This document shows positions 1 through 7,678 of a stretch of DNA of 54,824 nucleotides, one piece after another. Below the pieces are notes generated by a model, which saw nothing but the letters and a program-made list of their open reading frames with translations, was not told the DNA's origin and searched no databases. Each line of letters opens with the position of its first letter. Position 1 is the first letter of the stretch. A program made the position numbers and the translations under genes. This DNA is from a virus. Location of the stretch: positions 1 through 54,824 of the IMG/VR virus record IMGVR_UViG_3300002835_013237, one strand, 5' to 3'.

Positions 1-126
1 CCATTCAGAATAATAACAGGATATTCTGAAAGAATGAGAAATCTAACACAAAACATGCTTAATAAACATAAATTACAACATTATATTCCTGCTCATAATC
101 ATGGAGAAATAATTGTAATAGATTAA
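1..126 (+). CDS. C-terminal fragment of an Smr-domain-like protein (partial)
   Basis: The window opens inside a gene; frame 1 is open from base 1 to a TAA at 124-126 and gives 41 residues. The pattern RIITGYSERM followed by a helix and then GEIIVID resembles the end of Smr (MutS2 C-terminal-like) domains, where a nucleic-acid-binding/nicking fold carries an H/T-G-x-G-like turn and a terminal T/I-x-V strand. Only the tail is visible, so the rest of the protein and its activity are unknown. The family assignment is tentative. Confidence 0.45.
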   Translation, partial: PFRIITGYSERMRNLTQNMLNKHKLQHYIPAHNHGEIIVID

Positions 127-135
127 AATACAAAT

Positions 136-375
136 ATGACATTTACATTAACTCAAGAACACTTTTATTTAGGAATAATTCTTTTATTAATGGTAATACA
201 AATGTTTCAGTGGAAACAAATTTTTACTCTTAAAAGTGAAGTCCAAAAATTATGGAATCAAATTTCAGTTTGGAATACTATGGTTGCAATGAAACTTTTG
301 GATACTCAAAAAAGTATTGATATATTAAATAATAAAGAAAATAATAATGGAGAACAAACGCAGGAAAATTGCTAA
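136..375 (+). CDS. small membrane-anchored coiled-coil protein, unknown function
   Basis: 79 residues. A hydrophobic segment at about residues 10-24 (YLGIILLLMVIQMF) could be a membrane anchor, followed by a heptad-like polar helix and an Asn/Glu-rich tail. It follows the Smr-like gene by 9 bases and its last 29 bases overlap the start of folE in another frame, suggesting translational coupling. No family recognised. Real because the spacing and overlap fit the tight packing of neighbouring genes. Confidence 0.6.
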   Translation: MTFTLTQEHFYLGIILLLMVIQMFQWKQIFTLKSEVQKLWNQISVWNTMVAMKLLDTQKSIDILNNKENNNGEQTQENC

Positions 376-1072
376 TGCAGAGACATTAGAAACAGCACAA
401 GCCGGTTTTGCTAACGGTATTTCAACTCATTTAAAGTCATTACTTGAAGATGGATATCATCGTTCTTTAAATGATGATGAAAAATGGGGTATAGTAGCTA
501 ACGCTGAAAAAGCATATGGACAGTTTTTAACAGCACTTGGTGTTGATTGGGAAAACGATCCAAATAGTATGGAAACACCTCGTCGTGTAGCTAAAGCATA
601 TGTGTTTGATTTATGGAGAGGTAGATATGAGTTACCAACTGACATTACAGCATTTCCAAGTGATGGTTACGCTGGTATTGTATTAGAAAGAGATATTCCA
701 ATTGTAAGTATGTGTTCTCATCACCATCAAGCTATCTTAGGTAAAGCACATATCGCTTATATACCAGGTGAAGATGGTAAAGTAGTAGGTTTAAGTAAAT
801 TGAATCGTATTGTAGAACATTTTGCTCGTAGAGGCGCTATTCAAGAACAACTTACAGTTGCTATTCATAATGCTATTCAAGCAGTAGCTGAAACTGAAAA
901 TGTAATGGTAGTAGTACATTCATATCATAACTGTGTTAGCTGCCGTGGAGTAAAACATTTTGGTGCTAGTATGGTTACAAGTGAAGTATCAGGTGTATTT
1001 GCTGATCATAGTAGAACAGCTAAGATGGAGGTAATTGAAATGTTAAAACTAAATATGGAAGGATATAAATAA
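347..1072 (+). CDS. folE: GTP cyclohydrolase I (FolE)
   Basis: 241 residues, normal for the family. FolE converts GTP to 7,8-dihydroneopterin triphosphate, the entry step to tetrahydrofolate and, in other pathways, to 7-deazaguanines. The hallmark core is intact: CSHHH (C123, H125, H126), GKAHIAYIP, VVGLSKLNRIVEHFARR, then HNCVSCRGV (C196) and TS near residue 211; C123, H126 and C196 correspond to the Zn ligands. The start at 347 overlaps the preceding gene by 29 bases; the next in-frame ATG (M75) would cut into the fold. It sits in front of a phosphoribosyltransferase and a dUTPase-fold gene, a nucleotide-metabolism group. With ThyX at 26 kb it could support folate supply; it could also feed a deazapurine DNA modification, but no queC/D/E gene is in this window. 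Confidence 0.93.
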   Translation: MENKRRKIANAETLETAQAGFANGISTHLKSLLEDGYHRSLNDDEKWGIVANAEKAYGQFLTALGVDWENDPNSMETPRRVAKAYVFDLWRGRYELPTDITAFPSDGYAGIVLERDIPIVSMCSHHHQAILGKAHIAYIPGEDGKVVGLSKLNRIVEHFARRGAIQEQLTVAIHNAIQAVAETENVMVVVHSYHNCVSCRGVKHFGASMVTSEVSGVFADHSRTAKMEVIEMLKLNMEGYK

Positions 1073-1479
1073 TGGATAAGCGATATTTAAATTGGAATGA
1101 TGTTGATAGAGCAATTAATAGACTAGTAGCTAGTATTCATACTAGTGGAATTAAATTTGAAGCTGTTGGAGGACTACCTCGTGGAGGATTAATTGCTGCT
1201 GTAATGCTATCTCATAGATTAAGTATTCCATTTGTAGCTCAAGCTAATATAGCATCAGTAGCAGGTGATATTCTAGTTGTAGATGATATTTGTGATACAG
1301 GTAAAACATTAAAGCGATTTAAATTTGAAAATAATATTTATACTGCTGCTCTACATTGGAAACAATCATCTGAATATCAACCTCATTACTTTTGGGAAAT
1401 AGCTTATGAAAATGAATGGATAGTTTATCCATGGGAAAATAAAGACTCAAAAACAATACAAGACTATAAATTATGTTAA
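1072..1479 (+). CDS. type I phosphoribosyltransferase
   Basis: 135 residues. The PRPP-binding signature is clear: DILVVDDICDTGKTL at about residues 66-80, preceded by a GGLPRGG loop (33-39) as in xanthine/hypoxanthine or orotate-type PRTases. Such enzymes move a phosphoribosyl group between PRPP and a base, so a purine-salvage role is likely, but the base cannot be named from sequence. ATG shares one base with the folE stop (TAATG), so translation is probably coupled. It overlaps the next gene by 7 bases. Short relative to typical PRTases (150-200 residues), with a reduced hood region. Confidence 0.8.
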   Translation: MDKRYLNWNDVDRAINRLVASIHTSGIKFEAVGGLPRGGLIAAVMLSHRLSIPFVAQANIASVAGDILVVDDICDTGKTLKRFKFENNIYTAALHWKQSSEYQPHYFWEIAYENEWIVYPWENKDSKTIQDYKLC

Positions 1480-2006
1480 ACGTAAAACAAATTTTAGAAG
1501 AAGAATTACTTAAATTAGATGAAACTAAAGGCAAACCAGCACAAGTTGGGTATGATCTTAGTTTAAAATCAGTGAATAAAGTAGGTTCTAGTAGAGTCGT
1601 AGGAGGAACTTTTAATAAAGATGCTAAAATAGGTAAAGTATTAAAAGATAAGACTGAATTAACTACTTACATTCCGCTTGATACTATTCAATTAGATGGA
1701 AATGAGGGATGGCTATTATATGAAGGAGTATATGATATTACATTTTGGGAAGGATGTAATATTCCTGATAACAGAGTAGCATTTATTAAACAACGCTCAT
1801 CATTATATCGTAATGGAGCTATTATTAACTCACCTGTATTTGATCCAGGTTTTAAAACAGACAATATGGGTACATTACTATATGTTCATGAAACAATATT
1901 CATTGAAAAAGACGCTAGAGTAGCCCAAATATATTTTCATGAATGTGAATCAGCTGAAATGTATTCAGGACAATGGCAAAATGATAAACAACGAAATTCA
2001 TTATAA
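1473..2006 (+). CDS. dUTPase/dCTP deaminase superfamily enzyme
   Basis: 177 residues. Motifs of the trimeric dUTPase/Dcd fold are present in order: RSSLYRNG (108-115), FDPGF (123-127), ARVAQIYF (148-155) and a C-terminal YSGQWQND arm (164-171) that in the family closes over the nucleotide. Members hydrolyse dUTP or deaminate dCTP to supply dUMP for thymidylate synthesis, consistent with a phage that also carries ThyX. Which of the two reactions applies is not decidable by eye. The gene overlaps the upstream PRTase by 7 bases and is followed by a terminator, so it ends a folE-PRT-dut-like operon. Confidence 0.82.
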   Translation: MLNVKQILEEELLKLDETKGKPAQVGYDLSLKSVNKVGSSRVVGGTFNKDAKIGKVLKDKTELTTYIPLDTIQLDGNEGWLLYEGVYDITFWEGCNIPDNRVAFIKQRSSLYRNGAIINSPVFDPGFKTDNMGTLLYVHETIFIEKDARVAQIYFHECESAEMYSGQWQNDKQRNSL

Positions 2007-2037
2007 TCCGCAGGTAGCCGATTAATGCCTCAAAAAG

Positions 2038-2063
2038 TGCTCCTCAAATGAGGGGCATTTTTT
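2038..2063 (+). terminator. Rho-independent terminator after the nucleotide-metabolism operon
   Basis: TGCTCCTC, loop AAAT, GAGGGGCA form an 8-bp stem with one G-U pair, followed directly by six T. It lies 32 bases after the dUTPase-like stop and before a promoter-like TATATTTA box. Confidence 0.85.
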
Positions 2064-2074
2064 CTAATTTTGTA

Positions 2075-2082
2075 TATATTTA
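2075..2082 (+). promoter_or_regulatory. TATATTTA promoter-like box
   Basis: TATATTTA within the run TATATATTTATATAA, 22 bases before the ATG at 2104 and immediately after a terminator. It fits the Bacteroidota -7 element TAnnTTTG except for the last base. No TTG is seen at the usual -33 spacing. Confidence 0.45.
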
Positions 2083-2103
2083 TATAATGTAAAATGTTAT
2101 ATT

Positions 2104-2430
2104 ATGGAAGGATTTGATCCAAAACAACAATCACAAGGTGTTGGTGACACAATAGCTAAAATCACTAATTTTTTTGGTATTGATAAAGTAGCTGACGCTG
2201 TAGCTAAATTAGCTGGAGCACCAGGATGTGGATGTAATGAACGTAGACAAATGTTAAATGAATTGTTTCCTTATGAAACAACAGTTCGTAAATTTAAAGT
2301 ATTAAAAAACTTTAATTGGAATAATGAATTTTATACAGCTGATGTTATTATAGAAGTAAGTAAAAAAGATACTCTACATAATAATATTATAGGTTTTGTT
2401 AAGGATGGAGTCTTAGAAGAAATTATATGA
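2104..2430 (+). CDS. hypothetical phage protein with GCGCNERR motif
   Basis: 108 residues. The N-terminal half is Ala/Gly-rich and probably helical (GIDKVADAVAKLAG) and ends in GAPGCGCNERR with two cysteines; the C-terminal half is a small beta-rich segment. I recognise no functional family. First gene after a terminator and a promoter-like box, so it may begin a transcript that continues into the overlapping membrane protein gene at 2427 (ATGA overlap). Confidence 0.65.
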   Translation: MEGFDPKQQSQGVGDTIAKITNFFGIDKVADAVAKLAGAPGCGCNERRQMLNELFPYETTVRKFKVLKNFNWNNEFYTADVIIEVSKKDTLHNNIIGFVKDGVLEEII

Positions 2431-3440
2431 AATTAGATAAATTTTTTAAACTTAAAAATGAATTAGAAACGTTTAACTTTGAGAATAACTTTAATTCTCT
2501 AAGTAAGACACTCTATTATTTCTCATTTTTAGGTAATATATTTTTAATTCTATTCAGTTATTTTTTTATTAAAGATGTAACTAATAGTATTCCTGTTTTA
2601 TTTACAGGACAAGGTGTATTCTTTTCTATATTCATTATTCTGTTTATGACAGGGTATGAATTATTTAAGAGATTTGCTTTTGAACAATTAACATCTACTA
2701 TTTTAAGAGTTAGAAAAGTTACACTTAATATTATATTAGGTACTTTAGTAACTTTATCATTAGTAGTAGGATCATTTTATTTAGGACTAAATGGAGCTCA
2801 TAGATTAATTGATACTTCAGACACTATTGAAATAACAACTGATCAAGTATTATCAACTAAAGTAGATTCAGTAGCTAAATATTATGATAAAGAAATAGAC
2901 TTTTATCGTAATCAAAGAGCATCAACTAGAGCAGATAGAAAATATAGAGATTCAATTGTAGCTGTTTTACAAACAACTAAAGACACTAAAATAAAAGAAA
3001 TTGAATCTAAAACTGAAGGTAAATCAGCAGCTAAAATAGAGGAATTAAAACAAAATGATTTCGCTTTTGCTGTGATGGTATTCTTCTTAGAATTAATTAT
3101 TTTAATAGGTGTTGCTTTTAACGCTTACTATATTTGGACTTCATATGATGAAATGAAGAACTTATTAACAACACCTAAATTTAAACAACTAGAGTTAAAT
3201 TTACGTTTGTTAAAACTATATTATCAAAACGGAAGAAAAAAAGAACAAGATCCAGTATTAGCTAAAACTAAACTTATAGCTTTAGCCTCATCTCAAAAGT
3301 TAAATTGTAATCAAACAGATATTAATAATTTTATAGCTTTATGTTCTGAACTTGAAATTACTTCTGGTAATAGAAGAAAAAAAGTTTATAATATGAGTTA
3401 TGAAAAAGCTAAAGGATTATTGGAAAACCAAGAACTTTAA
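2427..3440 (+). CDS. multi-pass membrane protein with central coiled coil
   Basis: 337 residues with about four transmembrane segments: residues 27-47, 55-75, 90-113 and, after a long charged helical region (about 135-210, rich in K/E/D, likely extracytoplasmic or periplasmic coiled coil), a fourth at about 213-236. The C-terminal third is soluble, Lys-rich and helical. No enzymatic motif is seen. ATGA overlap with the upstream gene indicates coupling. A role in membrane takeover, superinfection exclusion or signalling is conceivable but only a guess. Confidence 0.7.
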   Translation: MKLDKFFKLKNELETFNFENNFNSLSKTLYYFSFLGNIFLILFSYFFIKDVTNSIPVLFTGQGVFFSIFIILFMTGYELFKRFAFEQLTSTILRVRKVTLNIILGTLVTLSLVVGSFYLGLNGAHRLIDTSDTIEITTDQVLSTKVDSVAKYYDKEIDFYRNQRASTRADRKYRDSIVAVLQTTKDTKIKEIESKTEGKSAAKIEELKQNDFAFAVMVFFLELIILIGVAFNAYYIWTSYDEMKNLLTTPKFKQLELNLRLLKLYYQNGRKKEQDPVLAKTKLIALASSQKLNCNQTDINNFIALCSELEITSGNRRKKVYNMSYEKAKGLLENQEL

Positions 3441-3450
3441 GTTATATTTA
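3420..3450 (+). promoter_or_regulatory. Bacteroidota-type promoter (TTG -20 bp- TATATTTA)
   Basis: TTG at 3420-3422 and TATATTTA at 3443-3450 are separated by exactly 20 bases, matching the TTTG/TAnnTTTG layout known for the Bacteroidota housekeeping sigma factor. The box ends 4 bases before the ATG of the glycosyltransferase at 3455, implying a very short leader. Confidence 0.55.
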
Positions 3451-3454
3451 AGTT

Positions 3455-4705
3455 ATGAATAATAAAATTTTTGTACAGATCGCTAGTTATAGGGATCCAC
3501 AGTTGATTCCTACTATCGAAGATATGCTTTCAAAAGCATCACATCCAGAAAATTTAGTATTTGGTATTTGTTGGCAACATGATGAAACAGAAGATATTAC
3601 TAAGTATGATAATGATTCTCGTTTTAGAATTAGTAAACATCATTATTCAGAAAGTCAAGGTTTAGGTTGGGCTAGACATATCACAAACACATTATATAAG
3701 GGTGAGAAATATACTTTACAAATCGATTCTCATCATCGTTTTGTTCAAGGATGGGATGATATTTGTTTAGAAGATTATAAACAAGCTAAAAAACTATCTA
3801 AAAAACCAGTTATCACTACTTATTGTACTCCATTTGATCCAACTAAAGATAAATCAACTTGGAATCCAGTTCCATGCTTAATGTCACAATATGAATTTAG
3901 TAGTGATAAGCTATTGATGAGTATGCCTTGGTATATTCAAGATTATAAAGAAAGAAATCATGTTATTAAAGCTAGAACAATAAGTGGCCACTTCTATTTC
4001 ACATCAGGTAAATTTATTAAAGAAGTACCTTATGATCCAGATATCTATTTTGGTGGTTATACTGAAGAAACTACTTTAAGTGTTAGAGCATTTACTAATG
4101 GATATGATTTTTTTAGTCCATATAGAATGGTAATGTGGCATGAATATACAAGAAATTATAGACCTAAACATTGGGATGACCATGGTAAAGAAAGCCAAAC
4201 TAAAAAAACAAGTGGTGAAAGAGATATATTCGCTAGAAATAAAACACGTCAATTATTTGGTACTGAAGAGCATGGAATTGATTTAGGTGAATATGATTTA
4301 GGTGATGTTAGGAGTTTACATGACTATGAAGTGTATGGTGGGTTTGATTTTAAAAAATGTAGAATACAAGATTATACTTTAAAAGTAAAAGAACCACCTA
4401 ATCCAACACCATGGGAAGAACAATTTATAAGTAGTCAATTCAAAATTACATGCGCTTGGGATCTTGATTTCTTTAAAAAATATGAATTTAAAAAACCTAA
4501 ATTTTTAACTTTAGGTATTCAAACAAAATCTGGTTTAGAATTAGCTAGAAAAGATTTTCTTATTGAAAGTGATCCACAGTATGTTAATTTAGAAAATAAT
4601 CAATATTCACTTACTATTAATTCTTTTGATAAACCAAGTAAAATAGTTATGTTTTTATTTGATGAAGAAAAACAATGGAGTGATCGTTACGAAAAAGATT
4701 TATGA
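3455..4705 (+). CDS. GlcNAc-transferase-like glycosyltransferase (PF11397 type)
   Basis: 416 residues. The N-terminus IFVQIASYRDPQL, then FGICWQ, GLGWARH and YTLQIDSHHRFVQGWD (about residues 85-102) match the Skp1/GlcNAc-transferase-like family, in which the DSH/DxH motif acts as the metal-binding DxD. Two His/Trp-rich motifs follow (SGHFYFTSG, GGYTEETTLSVRA). The last 130 residues form an extra beta-rich domain that may bind glycan. First gene of a short glycan operon (3.4-7.7 kb), 3' end overlapping the next glycosyltransferase by 4 bases. The acceptor could be a virion protein, DNA or a host glycan. Confidence 0.78.
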   Translation: MNNKIFVQIASYRDPQLIPTIEDMLSKASHPENLVFGICWQHDETEDITKYDNDSRFRISKHHYSESQGLGWARHITNTLYKGEKYTLQIDSHHRFVQGWDDICLEDYKQAKKLSKKPVITTYCTPFDPTKDKSTWNPVPCLMSQYEFSSDKLLMSMPWYIQDYKERNHVIKARTISGHFYFTSGKFIKEVPYDPDIYFGGYTEETTLSVRAFTNGYDFFSPYRMVMWHEYTRNYRPKHWDDHGKESQTKKTSGERDIFARNKTRQLFGTEEHGIDLGEYDLGDVRSLHDYEVYGGFDFKKCRIQDYTLKVKEPPNPTPWEEQFISSQFKITCAWDLDFFKKYEFKKPKFLTLGIQTKSGLELARKDFLIESDPQYVNLENNQYSLTINSFDKPSKIVMFLFDEEKQWSDRYEKDL

Positions 4706-5886
4706 GAATAGTTTTCACAGTTATAGGTAATAGTAGAAGAAGTAACTATTTAAATGGTGACACTTTAAGATATCAAGGTGGAGGAGGAAGTGGTACTGAC
4801 ACTAGTTCTATAGTAGTAGCTGAATATTTAGCTTCTCAAGGACATGAAGTAGTATTTGTTACTGAAGCACTTGAACCCAAACTAGAAGAAATTTATAAAT
4901 CATTAGGTAGAATTTACACACCAGGAGAAAAAATAAGAGGTGTTATTTATACTAATTTGAATTTTGATGGCGTTGAAAATAAAGAATTTGATATTTTAAT
5001 TAACAGTTTATGGTTTTTTAAATATAAAGAATTACCTATTAAAGTGACTAAAGCTCTTATATATTGGAACCATATGCAGTGGATATATGGTTTACATGAA
5101 ATTATAGAATATACTAAAGAAAATAATTTAAAATTAGGTTTTGTTAATATATCGGAGTGGGAAAAAAGTATGACTCAAGGAGTAATTGATTCTATTAAAA
5201 GTCATATACCCCATACTAAACAAATATTAATACCTAATCCAGTGATGGATGATATAATTAATGAAGTATTAGAGACTAATCCAACTAAAAAAACTCATAA
5301 ATTTATTTTTCACGCTGCTTGGGCTAGAGGAGGAAATATAGCTATAGAAACTGTTAAACAATTAAATTACCCAGATTCTGAATTTCATGCTTTTGATTAT
5401 TTGATGGCTACACACGCTCATGAAGATTCATTTTTTAAAATGCATAACGGAGTAGATAAAAAAACATTATTTACTCATTTAGCTGAAAGTGATTATTTTA
5501 TTTATCCTTTATACACACCATATAAAGATGTTCATAAAGATACTTTCTCATGTGTTGTGGCTGAAGCTATTGCTTTAGGAGCTATACCAGTGACTTATCC
5601 ATTAGGAGCATTACCTGAGAATTTTGAAGGACATTGTATATGGATTGATTTTCCAGATAAAGCCGATCCAACTAAAATGCAAAGTGAACCTTTATCAAAA
5701 GACGAAGAAGGTATTTTTAAAGATAATATTCCAAAAATAATTGAAAAAATAAAATATTTAGAAGACAATCCTCAATTAAAAGAAGAATTAAGATCAAAAG
5801 GTAAACAATATATTTTAGATAAATTTAACTCTAACAAAGTTGGTTCTATGTGGATTAACTTTATAAATCAATTATTGAATGGATAA
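4702..5886 (+). CDS. GT-B fold glycosyltransferase (GT4-like)
   Basis: 394 residues. The N-terminal half has a GGGGSGTD loop (about 27-34) followed by a helix, as in nucleotide-sugar GT-B enzymes. The C-terminal half shows the donor-binding region FHAAWARGGNIAIE and DTFSCVVAEAIALGAIP, close to the E-x7-E signature of family GT4. It overlaps its neighbours by 4 and 8 bases (ATGA type). Donor and acceptor are not predictable; the context with Glf suggests polysaccharide or glycoprotein glycan assembly. Confidence 0.75.
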   Translation: MRIVFTVIGNSRRSNYLNGDTLRYQGGGGSGTDTSSIVVAEYLASQGHEVVFVTEALEPKLEEIYKSLGRIYTPGEKIRGVIYTNLNFDGVENKEFDILINSLWFFKYKELPIKVTKALIYWNHMQWIYGLHEIIEYTKENNLKLGFVNISEWEKSMTQGVIDSIKSHIPHTKQILIPNPVMDDIINEVLETNPTKKTHKFIFHAAWARGGNIAIETVKQLNYPDSEFHAFDYLMATHAHEDSFFKMHNGVDKKTLFTHLAESDYFIYPLYTPYKDVHKDTFSCVVAEAIALGAIPVTYPLGALPENFEGHCIWIDFPDKADPTKMQSEPLSKDEEGIFKDNIPKIIEKIKYLEDNPQLKEELRSKGKQYILDKFNSNKVGSMWINFINQLLNG

Positions 5887-6562
5887 TTATACAGATTATT
5901 ATAAACGTTTACATAATGAGATTAGTATACCACAAGGACATGTTGATTATTTAAAAACTATTCAATATACTCCTTCTGTTGTTTATGATATTGGAGCAGC
6001 TGTTTTACATTGGACTAAAGAGGCTAAACAAATTTGGCCTAATGCTAGATATATTGCTTTTGAAGCTATGACATATGTTGAAGAATGGTATAATGAATAT
6101 GGTGTTGAGTACTCACTAGGAGTATTTAGTGATGAAAATAATAAAGAAGTAACATATCATTGTCATCCAATTCATATTGGTGGTAATTCATATTATAAAG
6201 AAAATGAAAAATACTCCCCAGCAGCTAAAGATATATACACTAAAGAATTTGAAGAATTAAGACATACAATAACTATAGATTCAATAGTTTCATTATCTGG
6301 ATTCCCACCTCCAGACTTTGTAAAAATAGATGTTCAAGGAGCTGAGTTAGATATTCTACAAGGAATGACTAACACTTTAAAAACAGTAAAACATCTTATA
6401 GTGGAGTTGCAACATGTTGAATATAATATAGGAGCTAAACAAACAAATAAGTCTATACCGTTTATTGAGTCATTAGGTTTTGAGTTAGTATGTACAGGAA
6501 CTAAAGATAAATTTTTCTATAACAATGGAGCTGATGCTGATTTTCATTTTATAAAAAAATAA
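5879..6562 (+). CDS. FkbM-family SAM-dependent methyltransferase
   Basis: 227 residues. The family signature is visible: YDIGAAVLHW (residues 37-46, SAM-binding motif I region), a long central part, then DFVKIDVQGAELDILQGM (about 144-161), the highly conserved FkbM motif, and a C-terminal GFELV strand. FkbM enzymes O-methylate sugars and polyketides, so this one probably caps or modifies a glycan made by the adjacent glycosyltransferases. It overlaps the upstream gene by 8 bases and lies 1 base before glf. Confidence 0.85.
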   Translation: MDNYTDYYKRLHNEISIPQGHVDYLKTIQYTPSVVYDIGAAVLHWTKEAKQIWPNARYIAFEAMTYVEEWYNEYGVEYSLGVFSDENNKEVTYHCHPIHIGGNSYYKENEKYSPAAKDIYTKEFEELRHTITIDSIVSLSGFPPPDFVKIDVQGAELDILQGMTNTLKTVKHLIVELQHVEYNIGAKQTNKSIPFIESLGFELVCTGTKDKFFYNNGADADFHFIKK

Positions 6563-6563
6563 T

Positions 6564-7661
6564 ATGGTTGATTATTTAATAGTTGGAGCTGGTTTTTATG
6601 GTTCAATTTGTGCATATGAGTTAAATAAACAAGGTTATAAAGTTTGTGTTATTGATTCTAGAGAGCATATTGGTGGAAATTGTTATACTGAAAAAAAAGA
6701 TGATATTAATATTCATATCTATGGTCCTCATATATTCCATACATCAAATGAAGAAGTATGGCAGTGGATAAATCAATTTGTTTCATTTAATAACTTTAGA
6801 TATTCTCCACTAGCTGTTTATAAAGGTGAATCTTATTCTTTACCTTTCAGCATGTGGACATTTAATAAATTATGGGGAGTAACTCACCCACATCAAGCCA
6901 AACTTATAATTGATCAACAAAGTAAACATATAGGTGAACCTAAAAATTTAGAAGAACAAGCTATTAAATTGGTAGGTACAGATGTATATGAGAAATTAAT
7001 TAAAGGCTATACAGCTAAACAATGGAAAAAAGATCCAAAATTACTTCCATCTAGTATTATTAAACGTCTACCAGTTAGATTTACTTATGACAATAACTAC
7101 TTTAATGACAAATATCAAGGTATTCCAATTGGTGGATACACTCAGATATTTGAAAAATTATTAAAAGGAATAGATGTTAGATTAAAAGTAGATTATTTTA
7201 CAGATAAAAAATACATTCCAGAATATAAAAAACTAATTTATACAGGACCAATAGATAAATTCTATAACTATCAGTTTGGAGAGTTAGAATATAAAACAAC
7301 AGAATTTAAACATCAGAAGAAAAAAACTGATAATTGGCAAGGTATAGCTGTTATGAATTATACTGATGATAATGTTCCTCACACTAGAATAATTGAACAT
7401 AAACATTTTGAAGGAACTGAATCTTCAATCACTTGGATCACTAATGAATACCCAACTGAATATAAAGCTAACAAAACAGAACCAATGTATCCAGTTAATG
7501 ATGATGAAAACAATACTAAATATTTTCAATACAAAACATTAGCTGATAAAGAAGAAAATATCATATTTGGCGGAAGATTAGCTGAATATAAATACTATGA
7601 CATGCATCAAGTTATAGCCAGTGCTCTTAATAAAGTAAAGAGTTTGCCTGCGCTAAAATAA
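6564..7661 (+). CDS. glf: UDP-galactopyranose mutase
   Basis: 365 residues, typical length. FAD-binding Rossmann motif VGAGFYGS at residues 7-14, then the family hallmark HIGGNCYTE and IYGPHIFHTSNEEVW, further LPFSMWTFNKLWG, and a C-terminal GGRLAEYKYYDMHQVI region binding FAD. The enzyme interconverts UDP-galactopyranose and UDP-galactofuranose, so the phage can drive incorporation of Galf residues into a surface or virion glycan. Last gene of the first glycan block. I am confident of the family. Confidence 0.93.
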   Translation: MVDYLIVGAGFYGSICAYELNKQGYKVCVIDSREHIGGNCYTEKKDDINIHIYGPHIFHTSNEEVWQWINQFVSFNNFRYSPLAVYKGESYSLPFSMWTFNKLWGVTHPHQAKLIIDQQSKHIGEPKNLEEQAIKLVGTDVYEKLIKGYTAKQWKKDPKLLPSSIIKRLPVRFTYDNNYFNDKYQGIPIGGYTQIFEKLLKGIDVRLKVDYFTDKKYIPEYKKLIYTGPIDKFYNYQFGELEYKTTEFKHQKKKTDNWQGIAVMNYTDDNVPHTRIIEHKHFEGTESSITWITNEYPTEYKANKTEPMYPVNDDENNTKYFQYKTLADKEENIIFGGRLAEYKYYDMHQVIASALNKVKSLPALK

Positions 7662-7674
7662 CTTGTTATATTTA
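7643..7674 (+). promoter_or_regulatory. Bacteroidota-type promoter before DNA polymerase (TTTG -20 bp- TATATTTA)
   Basis: TTTG at 7643-7646 lies inside the end of glf; 20 bases later TATATTTA occurs at 7667-7674, and the polymerase ATG follows 4 bases after the box. This is the best match in the window to the Bacteroidota -33/-7 consensus. Confidence 0.6.
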
Positions 7675-7678
7675 ACGC

